Assembly (NCBI GenBank): GCA_903944255.1
Contig: CAJARE010000095.1
Span: 1 to 8,415, forward strand
Direction: 5' to 3'
Origin: an uncultured beta proteobacterium
GTDB taxonomy: Bacteria > Pseudomonadota > Gammaproteobacteria > Burkholderiales > Burkholderiaceae
Length of the DNA: 8,415 nt
Program-made: the position numbers and the translations under genes
Notes under the pieces: model-generated
Database searches by the model: none
What the model was told of the DNA's origin: nothing
Seen by the model: the letters and a program-made list of their open reading frames with translations, nothing else
Part shown: piece by piece, positions 1-6,815 of the stretch
How the letters are laid out: each line of letters begins with the position of its first letter
Position numbering within the stretch: position 1 is the first letter of the stretch

Positions 1-200
1 AACTCTTCCATGCTCTCATAAGCAAAAACTGGGAAATGCTTTTGAAACTTGGCAATCACATTCGGATCGCTCGTAAGTTGCTTCTTGTAAAAGATAAAGG
101 ACTGGTTGTGTAATAGGTTCTGATTATGAAATGCGTAATCAAAGAGTGCCACCTCTGCACCACGCAGGGTTAGCGAATTAGAATGAAATCCAATATTCAA
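1..200 (-). CDS. Glycosyltransferase, N-terminal part only (cut by window edge)
   Basis: Only the first 66 residues are in the window. The protein begins MNIGFHSNSLTLRGAEVALF and continues DYAFHNQNLLHN. A short beta strand followed by an H-S-N-x-L-x-L-R-G-x-E-x-A-L-x-D-Y-A motif is typical of the N-terminus of GT4/group 1-like glycosyltransferases in LPS and capsule clusters, where it forms the start of the acceptor-side Rossmann fold. The start is a TTG at 198-200: an in-frame TAG lies at 210-212, and an AGGA Shine-Dalgarno (plus-strand TCCT at 208-211) sits 7 bases ahead of the TTG, so no other sensible start exists. It diverges from the fucosyltransferase gene, with about 99 bases between the two start codons. 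Family assignment rests on the N-terminal motif alone; donor and acceptor cannot be judged. Confidence 0.7.
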   Translation of the reverse strand, partial: MNIGFHSNSLTLRGAEVALFDYAFHNQNLLHNQSFIFYKKQLTSDPNVIAKFQKHFPVFAYESMEE

Positions 201-207
201 ACAAGAA

Positions 208-211
208 TCCT
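208..211 (-). promoter_or_regulatory. Shine-Dalgarno AGGA fixing a TTG start
   Basis: Minus-strand AGGA, 7 bases upstream of the TTG at 198-200. It matters because the gene has no ATG and an in-frame TAG stop (210-212) overlaps this site, so the ribosome-binding site decides the start codon. Confidence 0.6.
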
Positions 212-299
212 ATTTAGTCATTGGTTGGATAAAAGTGGTAGATTTGCACCTACAATTGATCATACGCCGACAAATACTGCCTGTACCCTACTTCCATTT

Positions 300-1253
300 A
301 TGAAAACAATCAAAATCGCCTTGCTGGGTACGCAACATGATTATAAAGATGGGATTGTGCCGCGCATCATTGCGCAGCTTGGGTATCAGATACGGTGGGT
401 ACAAGTCCATGAATGCGATTTATTAATTTATGGCGCCTTTTACTCTGCTCGCAAGGCCCATGCTTGGCTTCCAAAACCGCTGCGCGCCTTAGCTGGCAAT
501 CTAGAGCAAAAGCTGAAGGACTCACTGAATACACGAAGTCATGCACCAGTGAGCGTATTTCATACTTGCGAAAATAAAAGACCAGATATGGTGGCTACTG
601 ACTTTGCCATTACCTTTGACTTAGGCCCTGCTAAGCCCAATCAATTGCGACTGCCTTACTGGATGGAATTGGTCGACTGGTCGCACGAGGGTATTGTGGG
701 TAATACCAATCCCCGCTATGGAGAATTACTATCCCTCACACGCTTGGGGCAGGCTCTAGGAGATGACTTCCTCAAGCGACCTCAAGTGGCCAGCATGATT
801 ACCTCTCACTTACTAGAACCTCGTCGGACTCTTTTAGCGGCCACCCAAAGAGCAATTCCTGTAGAGGGGTATGGTCCTTACTTTGACTCCTCTATTAAAA
901 ACCATCATCAAAGCTATTTTGTCAAAAAAGCGGTTTTACAAAAATATGCTTTTAATCTTTGCCCAGAAAACTCTCTTTACCCTGGCTACTACACTGAAAA
1001 GATTCCGGAATCATTTCAGTCTGGAGCGCTCCCTCTGGGCTGGACCGATACCAATGTCTGCGCCGACTTTAATCCAAAGGCCTTTATCAATTTAGAGCCG
1101 ATGGCCCATCTAGACTATGCACCACTTACCCAGATTCTCAACTCAGAGCCTGATCTTCGTCAATTTTGTGACCAGCCCCTACTCCTTAAAAAGCCCAGCC
1201 TAGATCCTGCAAAGCAATTTATTGCCGAGATCCTAAGGCAAGCGAGCACATAA
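300..1253 (+). CDS. GT10 family alpha-1,3-fucosyltransferase
   Basis: Transfers L-fucose from GDP-fucose to an acceptor sugar, probably on LPS or capsule at the cytoplasmic face of the inner membrane. Numbered from ATG 300 (317 aa), the signature regions are CENKRPD near residues 90-96, containing the likely catalytic Glu; KYAFNLCPENS at 215-225; YPGYYTEKIPESF at 227-239 (GDP-fucose-binding TEK motif); and FNPKAFINL at 257-265. These align in order with remembered Helicobacter pylori FutA motifs (ENxRPD, KFNLCFENS, YVTEK, FNPKSFVN). The C-terminal heptad repeats of the H. pylori enzymes are absent. The frame is open back to an ATG at 183, but that would overlap the divergent gene's first codons. 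Starting at 300 gives MKTIKIALLG, the usual first strand of the family. Neither start has a clear Shine-Dalgarno. The gene converges on the GDP-fucose operon with 14 bases between the stops. The linkage (alpha-1,3) is inferred from the family. Confidence 0.85.
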   Translation: MKTIKIALLGTQHDYKDGIVPRIIAQLGYQIRWVQVHECDLLIYGAFYSARKAHAWLPKPLRALAGNLEQKLKDSLNTRSHAPVSVFHTCENKRPDMVATDFAITFDLGPAKPNQLRLPYWMELVDWSHEGIVGNTNPRYGELLSLTRLGQALGDDFLKRPQVASMITSHLLEPRRTLLAATQRAIPVEGYGPYFDSSIKNHHQSYFVKKAVLQKYAFNLCPENSLYPGYYTEKIPESFQSGALPLGWTDTNVCADFNPKAFINLEPMAHLDYAPLTQILNSEPDLRQFCDQPLLLKKPSLDPAKQFIAEILRQAST

Positions 1254-1267
1254 AGTTTCTTCCTGCC

Positions 1268-1984
1268 TTAACGCGGGAACCAAGGGTGGGGACTAAAGGT
1301 GCGATCCATCCAACGATGGACGGAGCGACACATCTTTTTCCATCCCCTAGTCGGCGCACGATCAGGGCGATACACCGTAGTGGGCGTTTGAGAGATATCA
1401 GAAGGATACGGCCTAACAGCAAGAAAGCTTAAGCCATGGACCCCTTTATGCTCGATGTAATGGTCAATCGGCTCATAAATAAAGCGTGCACCATCAATCA
1501 GCCTTTGTGCAGCAGCAGGTTTTACTAAATATGCAGTACAACCTAATGCATCAATTTGATTTTCAGCAATAACCCAGTCGCCCACCTCTTTAATCACGAT
1601 AAATGGGGAATCTTCTAAGGCCTGCAAACGTACCAAATTCCATTGGGTATATTCATTCAGAAGGTAATCAATCGTTTTTTCAAACTGGGGAAACAAAATA
1701 AAATCATCTTCAAAAATCAAGGTGGTTTTATTTTGATCTACACAGGCTTGCCATGCTTTTTTATGCGATAAAAATGCGCCGATCTCGCCTGGCATTAAGC
1801 CAAAACCCAATAGCTTTTCTACCTTCTTAGCATCGTATTCTGGAATAGGGAACTCTAAAAGTTTGCCGTCGACTGCGTCTAAAAACTGCCAGTCAATCGT
1901 CGTCTTGGCTAATTCCTCGCTTGCGCGCTGACGTCGATCCGGTGATCGCAGCATGGAAATGACTAAAGTTTGCAACTGTCTCAA
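1268..1984 (-). CDS. GT25 family glycosyltransferase (LPS biosynthesis type)
   Basis: A 238-residue protein of the GT25 family, whose bacterial members include LPS galactosyltransferases. Visible landmarks are LQTLVISMLRSPDRR at 4-18 (first strand and the S-x-D-R-R turn), MPGEIGAFLSHKKAW at 64-78 (the family's G-E-x-G-x-x-x-S-H signature), FEDD at 91-94 (DxD-like metal site), TAYLVKPAAAQRLI at 150-163, and PIDHYIEH at 172-179. The length is normal for single-domain bacterial members. It is the last gene of the manC operon, 34 bases after fcl, so it probably builds the same fucose-containing glycan. The start is a TTG at 1982-1984; an in-frame TAA lies 12 bases upstream, the first internal ATG (codon 11) would remove the first strand, and codon 4 is another possible TTG. 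The Shine-Dalgarno is weak, which suggests coupling to upstream translation. Donor sugar is unknown. Confidence 0.85.
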   Translation of the reverse strand: MRQLQTLVISMLRSPDRRQRASEELAKTTIDWQFLDAVDGKLLEFPIPEYDAKKVEKLLGFGLMPGEIGAFLSHKKAWQACVDQNKTTLIFEDDFILFPQFEKTIDYLLNEYTQWNLVRLQALEDSPFIVIKEVGDWVIAENQIDALGCTAYLVKPAAAQRLIDGARFIYEPIDHYIEHKGVHGLSFLAVRPYPSDISQTPTTVYRPDRAPTRGWKKMCRSVHRWMDRTFSPHPWFPR

Positions 1985-2013
1985 TTGGATTCGCTTTTAT
2001 TGTTCAATTTCAT
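1981..2013 (-). CDS. Possible 10-codon leader ORF coupled to the GT25 gene
   Basis: Just after fcl, the minus strand carries ATG (2011-2013) and an open frame MKLNNKSESN ending at TGA 1981-1983. The stop overlaps the TTG start of the GT25 gene in the sequence TTGA, the usual geometry of translational coupling. A GAGG lies only 3 bases ahead of the ATG and overlaps the fcl stop codon, which is closer than ideal. It may exist only to carry ribosomes onto the weak TTG start. It could also be chance; the peptide resembles nothing I know. Confidence 0.25.
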   Translation of the reverse strand: MKLNNKSESN

Positions 2014-2018
2014 TTGCC

Positions 2019-2996
2019 TCACGATGCATTGTTTTTAGCAAAATCAGTATAAGCCTGCGCCAAACCCTGCTCTAGCCCCACTTGTGCATTCCAACCCAGC
2101 TTATTTAAGCGCTCTGAACTCATCCACTTCCGAGGAGAGCCATCGGGTTTGCTAGGGTCAAAGCTAATAGCACCTTGATAACCGGTTGCTTTAGCGACTG
2201 CATGGGCCAATTCATTGATGGTCACATCACTTCCAAAGCCCACATTGATGTGACTTTGCATGGGCTGTGTTTGGCTATCGTAGCTTGCTTTATCAAGCTC
2301 CATCACAAAGACGGACGCTGTAGCCATATCGTCGACATACAAGAACTCTCGCTTAGGAGTGCCTGTTCCCCAAATGACCACTTCAGGGGTATTAGCGACC
2401 TTCGCCTCATAAAAACGCCGAATGAGTGCGGGAATGACATGGCTATTTTCTGGGTGGTAGTTATCCCCTGGACCATACAGATTTGTGGGCATGACGGAGC
2501 GGTAATCGACACCATGCGAGGCGCCATACTGACGGTTGTAACTCTCACACATCTTGATGCCCGCAATCTTAGCAACCGCATAGGGCTCATTAGTAGGCTC
2601 TAACTTACCTGTGAGTAAGGCATCTTCACTCATGGGCTGGGGAGCTAACTTAGGATAAATACAGCTTGAACCCAAGAACAAGAGTTTTTTGACTCCATAG
2701 ACAAAGGCTTGATGGATGACATTGTTTTGCACCATCAAGTTGTCATAGATAAATTCTGCTGGGAAGGTATTGTTGGCATAAATGCCCCCTACTCTCGCTG
2801 CAGCCAAATAGACCTGGTCTGGCTTTTCAGACTCAAAGAAGGCGGCAACTTGCGCTTGATTGGTTAAATCTAGCTGCGCATGCGTTCTAGTCACCATATT
2901 GCTAAAGCCCTGCTCTTGTAGATTTCTGACAATGGCTGAGCCCACCATACCTCTGTGGCCAGCAACATAAATCTTTTGAGTTAAATCTAGACTCAT
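2019..2996 (-). CDS. fcl: GDP-L-fucose synthase
   Basis: Carries out the last two steps to GDP-L-fucose: 3,5-epimerisation and NADPH-dependent 4-reduction of GDP-4-keto-6-deoxy-D-mannose, in the cytoplasm. This short-chain dehydrogenase (325 aa, normal length) has the nucleotide-binding motif GHRGMVGSAIVR at 13-24, GSSCIYP at 109-115 with Ser110 and Cys112, Y139-x-x-x-K143 in NEPYAVAKIAG, and His186 in NSHVIPA. These correspond to the E. coli residues Ser107, Cys109, Tyr136, Lys140 and His179, so the full catalytic set is present. Relative to E. coli, about four residues are inserted near 159-162. The gene follows gmd by 25 bases and precedes the GT25 gene by 34. The ATG at 2996 has only an A-rich AAGAAAAAG in front of it instead of a strong Shine-Dalgarno. 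Also known as wcaG. Confidence 0.96.
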   Translation of the reverse strand: MSLDLTQKIYVAGHRGMVGSAIVRNLQEQGFSNMVTRTHAQLDLTNQAQVAAFFESEKPDQVYLAAARVGGIYANNTFPAEFIYDNLMVQNNVIHQAFVYGVKKLLFLGSSCIYPKLAPQPMSEDALLTGKLEPTNEPYAVAKIAGIKMCESYNRQYGASHGVDYRSVMPTNLYGPGDNYHPENSHVIPALIRRFYEAKVANTPEVVIWGTGTPKREFLYVDDMATASVFVMELDKASYDSQTQPMQSHINVGFGSDVTINELAHAVAKATGYQGAISFDPSKPDGSPRKWMSSERLNKLGWNAQVGLEQGLAQAYTDFAKNNAS

Positions 2997-3021
2997 CTTT
3001 TTCTTATCTATCTACTATTAA

Positions 3022-4161
3022 TTAATTCTCTTTACCAACCGCGACTGAGTAGCCGTGCTTCTCTAGAAGCGCATGTTGCTTGGCCTTTTCTAGATCGTTA
3101 GCTACCATCTCCACAATCATCTCATCAAGGGTAATTTCTGGAACCCAGCCGAGCTTTTCTTTGGCTTTAGTAGGATCTCCCAGCAAGGTCTCTACTTCAG
3201 TAGGACGGTAGTAACGGGGATCGATTTGCACAACCACATCACCCACTTTAAGCGCTGGTGCCTTATCGCCTTCAATACTGGCTACGATCGCTTTTTCATT
3301 TTCGGCAGTGCCTTCAAACTTTAGCGTAATGCCCAACTGTTTGGCGCTGCGGGTAATAAACTCTCTGACCGTGAACTGCACACCAGTGGCAATCACAAAG
3401 TCTTCTGGCTGGTCTTGCTGGAGCATCAACCACTGCATCCGCACGTAGTCCTTAGCATGACCCCAATCCCGTAAGGCATCGATATTGCCCATAAATAAAC
3501 ATTTCTCCAGGCCCTGGGAAATATTCGCTAAACCACGAGTCACCTTACGAGTCACAAAGGTCTCACCACGGCGCTTGGATTCATGGTTAAAAAGGATGCC
3601 GTTACACGCATACATGCCATAGGCTTCACGGTAGTTCACGGTAATCCAGTACGCGTAGAGCTTAGCTACTGCATAAGGGCTACGTGGATAAAAAGGGGTG
3701 GTTTCTTTCTGGGGGATTTCTTGCACTAAGCCATAGAGCTCGGAAGTCGAGGCTTGATAAAAACGGGTTTTCTTCTCTAAACCCAAGATGCGAATAGCTT
3801 CTAACATTCTTAAGGGGCCCATGGCATCGACATCAGCCGTGTATTCAGGAGATTCAAACGAGACCGCCACATGAGACTGGGCACCGAGGTTATAAATCTC
3901 ATCAGGCTGGCACTCTTGAATGATGCGAACTAAATTACTGGTATCGGTTAAATCACCATAGTGAAGAATGAGGTCTGGATGATTGACGTGGGGATCTTGA
4001 TAGAGATGATCAATGCGCTCAGTATTAAAAGAAGAAGCGCGACGTTTAATGCCGTGAACAATATAGCCCTTTTCCAAAAGGAACTCAGCTAGGTAAGAAC
4101 CATCTTGGCCGGTGATGCCGGTGATGAGGGCAACTTTTTGTTTGCTTGATTTAATTATCAT
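3022..4161 (-). CDS. gmd: GDP-mannose 4,6-dehydratase
   Basis: Dehydrates GDP-D-mannose to GDP-4-keto-6-deoxy-D-mannose, the substrate of Fcl next door. At 379 aa it matches full-length bacterial Gmd. It has GITGQDGSYL at 15-24 (NADP-binding GxxGxxG), the RRASSFNTERIDHLY loop at 40-54 that in known Gmd structures binds the neighbouring subunit's cofactor and supports the tetramer, QASTSELYG at 136-144 with Thr139 and Glu141, and Y163-x-x-x-K167, giving the complete Thr-Glu-Tyr-Lys active site. NHESKRRGETFVTRK at 192-206 and RDWGHAKDYV at 231-240 form the GDP-sugar site. The ATG lies 8 bases after the stop of the short paralogue upstream, with no clear Shine-Dalgarno, so translation is probably coupled. 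Confidence 0.96.
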   Translation of the reverse strand: MIIKSSKQKVALITGITGQDGSYLAEFLLEKGYIVHGIKRRASSFNTERIDHLYQDPHVNHPDLILHYGDLTDTSNLVRIIQECQPDEIYNLGAQSHVAVSFESPEYTADVDAMGPLRMLEAIRILGLEKKTRFYQASTSELYGLVQEIPQKETTPFYPRSPYAVAKLYAYWITVNYREAYGMYACNGILFNHESKRRGETFVTRKVTRGLANISQGLEKCLFMGNIDALRDWGHAKDYVRMQWLMLQQDQPEDFVIATGVQFTVREFITRSAKQLGITLKFEGTAENEKAIVASIEGDKAPALKVGDVVVQIDPRYYRPTEVETLLGDPTKAKEKLGWVPEITLDEMIVEMVANDLEKAKQHALLEKHGYSVAVGKEN

Positions 4162-4169
4162 ATTGGTAA

Positions 4170-5126
4170 TTACTTAAGTGATTGATACATTTTCTTAACA
4201 ACTTCGATTCCCTGGGTTGTCGCTTTCCAACCCATTCTCTCTAAAGCCTTGGATGAATCAGCTCGGCCAACCAATAAATCAGTAGGCCGAAACAAGGTAG
4301 GATCTTGTGTGACATAGTCTTTCCAATCTAAATCTGCTTGTTCAAAAGCAGTACTCACAAACTCCTCTAGGGAGATAGTTGTACCTGTGGCAATAACATA
4401 GTCCTCAGGGACATCCTGTTGGAGTATCAGCCACATCGCCTCCACATACTCTGGAGCCCAGCCCCAATCTCTGGAAATATCAAGCCTGCCTAGATTTAAT
4501 CTTTCCGGGCTGCCATTGGCAATTCTTTTAACAGCACGCACAATTTTTTTCGTGACAAAGCGCTCGGGTCGCAATGGAGACTCATGATTAAATAAAATAC
4601 CAGTACAGGCAAAAATACCGTACGCCTCACGATAGTTGTTCACTAACCAATAGGCGGATGATTTAGCAACGGCGTACGGACTCACGGGATAAAAAGGTGT
4701 ACTCTCATTAGCTGGAGCACCATTGGCCCCGCCGAAGCATTCACCAGAGCCTGCATAATATTGATGGATATTTTTATCCATCATCCGGCAGCCTTCCAAT
4801 ATATTTAAGGTTCCCAAGGTAATACTCTGCATGGTTTCAGCCGGCTGCTCAAAAGAGAGGCCAACGGAAGATTGTCCAGCCAAGAAATAAATTTCATCGG
4901 GATTGCTAGTGCGCAAGGTCACCAACACGCTGCGAAAATCTTCAGGCACCATTGATAAAAAATGAATCTGGTCTTTTATTGCTAATGTTGCCAAATTACC
5001 AAATGCTGATCCTTGCACGTCCCTAGAGGTCCCAAAAATCTCATATCCCTTTTTTAAAAGGAGCTCTGCCAAGTAAGCGCCATCTTGACCGCTGATGCCG
5101 CAAATAAGCGCAACCCTTTTAGGCAT
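4170..5126 (-). CDS. Short GDP-mannose 4,6-dehydratase paralogue (SDR family)
   Basis: A 318-residue extended short-chain dehydrogenase clearly homologous to the Gmd encoded just downstream. They share NYREAYG, GILFNHES and RDWGxAxxYV. It keeps the NADP motif GISGQDGAYL (10-19), an active-site-like GSGECFG with Ser127 and Glu129, and Y151-x-x-x-K155, so dehydratase chemistry on a GDP-hexose is likely. It differs in two ways: the Arg-Arg subunit-contact loop of classical Gmd is replaced by GTSRDVQGSAFGNL (32-45), and the GDLTD segment by SMVPEDF (58-64). Similar short forms are commonly annotated simply as GDP-mannose 4,6-dehydratase in other proteobacteria. It sits 21 bases after manC and 8 before gmd, so it is co-expressed with both. 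It may make the same product, feed a different 6-deoxyhexose, or act as a partner of Gmd. It is not clearly an Rmd reductase, because the Gmd-type Ser-Glu pair is present. Confidence 0.8.
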   Translation of the reverse strand: MPKRVALICGISGQDGAYLAELLLKKGYEIFGTSRDVQGSAFGNLATLAIKDQIHFLSMVPEDFRSVLVTLRTSNPDEIYFLAGQSSVGLSFEQPAETMQSITLGTLNILEGCRMMDKNIHQYYAGSGECFGGANGAPANESTPFYPVSPYAVAKSSAYWLVNNYREAYGIFACTGILFNHESPLRPERFVTKKIVRAVKRIANGSPERLNLGRLDISRDWGWAPEYVEAMWLILQQDVPEDYVIATGTTISLEEFVSTAFEQADLDWKDYVTQDPTLFRPTDLLVGRADSSKALERMGWKATTQGIEVVKKMYQSLK

Positions 5127-5147
5127 TAATGAATCTCTTTCATTCTT

Positions 5148-6641
5148 TTAACGTCCATAAATATCGTCAAATCGCACAATGTCATCTTCACCCAAATAGC
5201 TACCGGACTGCACCTCAATAATCTCCAGTGGCTCTTTTCCTGGATTGGCCAAGCGATGGGTTTGGCCTTGTGGGATGTAGGTACTTTGGTTCTCAGTGAG
5301 CGTAATGACTTGATCACCGTTGGTAATCTCAGCCACCCCTTTGACCACAATCCAATGCTCAGCTCTGTGGTGATGCATTTGCAATGAGAGGCTTGCTCCA
5401 GGCTTTACTTGAATGCGTTTGACTTTAAAGCGCTCCCCTTCATCGACAGAGTCATACCAACCCCAAGGGCGGGCCACTTTACGATGTAGGTTCTTCTCTT
5501 CACGCTTTTGGGCTTCTAACTGATTGACGATGTGTTTGACATCTTGACTGTTAGCCCTGTCCGCAACCATCACCGCATCAGCAGTCTCAATGATGATGAG
5601 GTTCTCTACCCCTACTGCGCTCACCAAACGGGTGCTGGCATGAATAAGGGAGTTCTTGGTATTGGCGAGCAAAGTATCGCCAGACGTGACATTACCCTGC
5701 TCATCTTGATTACCCACTTGCCAGACGGCATCCCACGCACCGAGATCATTCCAGCCAGCATCTAGTTCAACCATTTTGACTTGGAACTGTGTTCCTGGAC
5801 ATTTTTCAATGACAGCATAGTCAATGGATTCACTGGGTATTGTTTTAAATAATGCTTTATCGGGCCTGACAAAAGTAGAGTCGCCAGAAGCATCTACCGC
5901 CTTACCAAGCCAAGCCGTTTCTGTGGCGCCAAAAATATCGGGACGAAACTCTTTTAAGCTTGCTAACCAAGTGCTCGCTCGAAGTACAAACATTCCGCTG
6001 TTCCACAGATAGTCCCCATCAGCTAAATAGGCTTTGGCTGTGTTTGCATCGGGCTTTTCAACAAATTTTTCAACAGCGTATTCACCATGAGCCCCCGCAC
6101 CAGCAGTGCGTTTGATATAGCCATAGCCCGTTTCTGGGGCAGTTGGCGTAATACCTAAAATCACAATAGTTTGCTTACTGTGATCAGCGTCCACTACAGC
6201 CACACAATCTTGTAGAGCCTTAGTAAAGGCTGCGGTATTTTTTACGGTCTGATCAGCTGGAGTAATCACCAAGATCGGATCACTTGGTTCGTTAGCCTTG
6301 GTATCTTGGCCATCTTTGGCCTGAAAAGCAGCTAAGGTCAGTGCCGGAGCGGTATTGCGGCCCAAAGGTTCAAGCAACAGGGTGGCAACAACACCATGGA
6401 GCTCACGTAATTGATCTAAAGCCAAAAAACGGTGCTCTTCATTGGTAACGATCAGCGTAGAGCCCACCTGTATTTGTGGGCCTGCGATCGAGACAATCCG
6501 TGTGATAGCCTGCTGAAACAAACTTTGACTAGAGTCATCACCGGAAAGTACTAAAAACTGCTTAGGAAAACCGGAACGGGATAGGGGCCAAAGACGCGTG
6601 CCAGAACCGCCGCAAAGGATGACTGGAGTGACTTGGGTCAT
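5148..6641 (-). CDS. manC: Bifunctional mannose-1-phosphate guanylyltransferase / mannose-6-phosphate isomerase
   Basis: Makes GDP-mannose from mannose-1-phosphate and GTP, with a second domain that interconverts fructose-6-P and mannose-6-P (type II PMI). At 497 aa it has the usual bifunctional length. The N-terminal nucleotidyltransferase shows GGSGTRLWPLSRSGFPKQF at 11-29, EPLGRNTAPA at 91-100, FVEKPD at 193-198 and NSGMF at 214-218. The C-terminal cupin shows RPWGWYDSVD at 391-400, the metal-binding QMHHHRAEHW at 421-430 and IPQGQTHRLANPG at 456-468. It is the first gene of the minus-strand operon and supplies GDP-mannose to the two dehydratases. The missing link in this window is phosphomannomutase (manB/algC type), which must be elsewhere. 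The ATG at 6641 has only a purine-rich GAGCGAG well upstream, so initiation may be modest. Also called algA or cpsB in other hosts. Confidence 0.96.
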   Translation of the reverse strand: MTQVTPVILCGGSGTRLWPLSRSGFPKQFLVLSGDDSSQSLFQQAITRIVSIAGPQIQVGSTLIVTNEEHRFLALDQLRELHGVVATLLLEPLGRNTAPALTLAAFQAKDGQDTKANEPSDPILVITPADQTVKNTAAFTKALQDCVAVVDADHSKQTIVILGITPTAPETGYGYIKRTAGAGAHGEYAVEKFVEKPDANTAKAYLADGDYLWNSGMFVLRASTWLASLKEFRPDIFGATETAWLGKAVDASGDSTFVRPDKALFKTIPSESIDYAVIEKCPGTQFQVKMVELDAGWNDLGAWDAVWQVGNQDEQGNVTSGDTLLANTKNSLIHASTRLVSAVGVENLIIIETADAVMVADRANSQDVKHIVNQLEAQKREEKNLHRKVARPWGWYDSVDEGERFKVKRIQVKPGASLSLQMHHHRAEHWIVVKGVAEITNGDQVITLTENQSTYIPQGQTHRLANPGKEPLEIIEVQSGSYLGEDDIVRFDDIYGR

Positions 6642-6680
6642 ATGATGGAATTGCTCGCTCTGATGAAATCAACTTTTAAT

Positions 6681-6767
6681 TTTATAGGGTTATTGAATTT
6701 CTCTAAATTATTTAGAATATCCCCAGCTAGCCCATACTATTTATAAAGAATAGAAGGAAATTTTGAA
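6681..6767 (-). promoter_or_regulatory. Candidate promoters for the manC operon
   Basis: Two sigma70-like options exist on the minus strand. The distal one has TTCAAA (6762-6767), a 16-base spacer, then TATAAA (6740-6745). The proximal one has a TATAAA at 6681-6686 with no good -35 box, about 40 bases from the manC start. The 15-bp palindrome at 6702-6716 lies downstream of the first and over the -35 position of the second. Weak consensus matches in AT-rich DNA, so tentative. Confidence 0.35.
6702..6716. repeat. Perfect 15-bp palindrome, candidate operator for manC
   Basis: TCTAAAT-T-ATTTAGA: two perfect 7-base arms around one central base, 61-75 bases before the manC start and inside the candidate promoter region. 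Position and symmetry suit a dimeric regulator's binding site. It is AT-rich, so chance is possible. The arms are probably too weak and the loop too short for an RNA hairpin role. Confidence 0.35.
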
Positions 6768-6780
6768 ATCGAAAACAAAT

Positions 6781-6815
6781 GCACCCAAAAAAATAAGCGA
6801 TTCTAATTTGGGTGC
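6781..6815. repeat. Inverted repeat with 9-bp arms, possible terminator hairpin
   Basis: GCACCCAAA (6781-6789) and TTTGGGTGC (6807-6815) are perfect reverse complements with a 17-base loop. Read on the minus strand, the stem is followed by the T-rich ATTTGTTTTCG, so it could act as a weak rho-independent terminator shielding manC from transcription entering from the right. On the plus strand no T tract follows. A protein-binding site or remnant of a lost element is equally possible. Confidence 0.4.

Noticed and set aside
1219..1422. 67-codon minus-strand ORF across the GT10/GT25 junction
   Set aside because: It overlaps the ends of two well-supported genes in another frame and has no protein-like motif.
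2175..2603. 142-codon plus-strand ORF opposite fcl
   Set aside because: It is antisense to a strongly conserved gene, and its translation has no family-like pattern; the open frame reflects fcl codon bias.
5532..6012. Two plus-strand ORFs (5532-5765, 5824-6012) opposite manC
   Set aside because: Antisense shadows of manC with no Shine-Dalgarno or recognisable domains.
6642..6780. ops/JUMPstart element expected before some polysaccharide operons
   Set aside because: I looked for GGCGGTAGC-like sequence on both strands and saw none.
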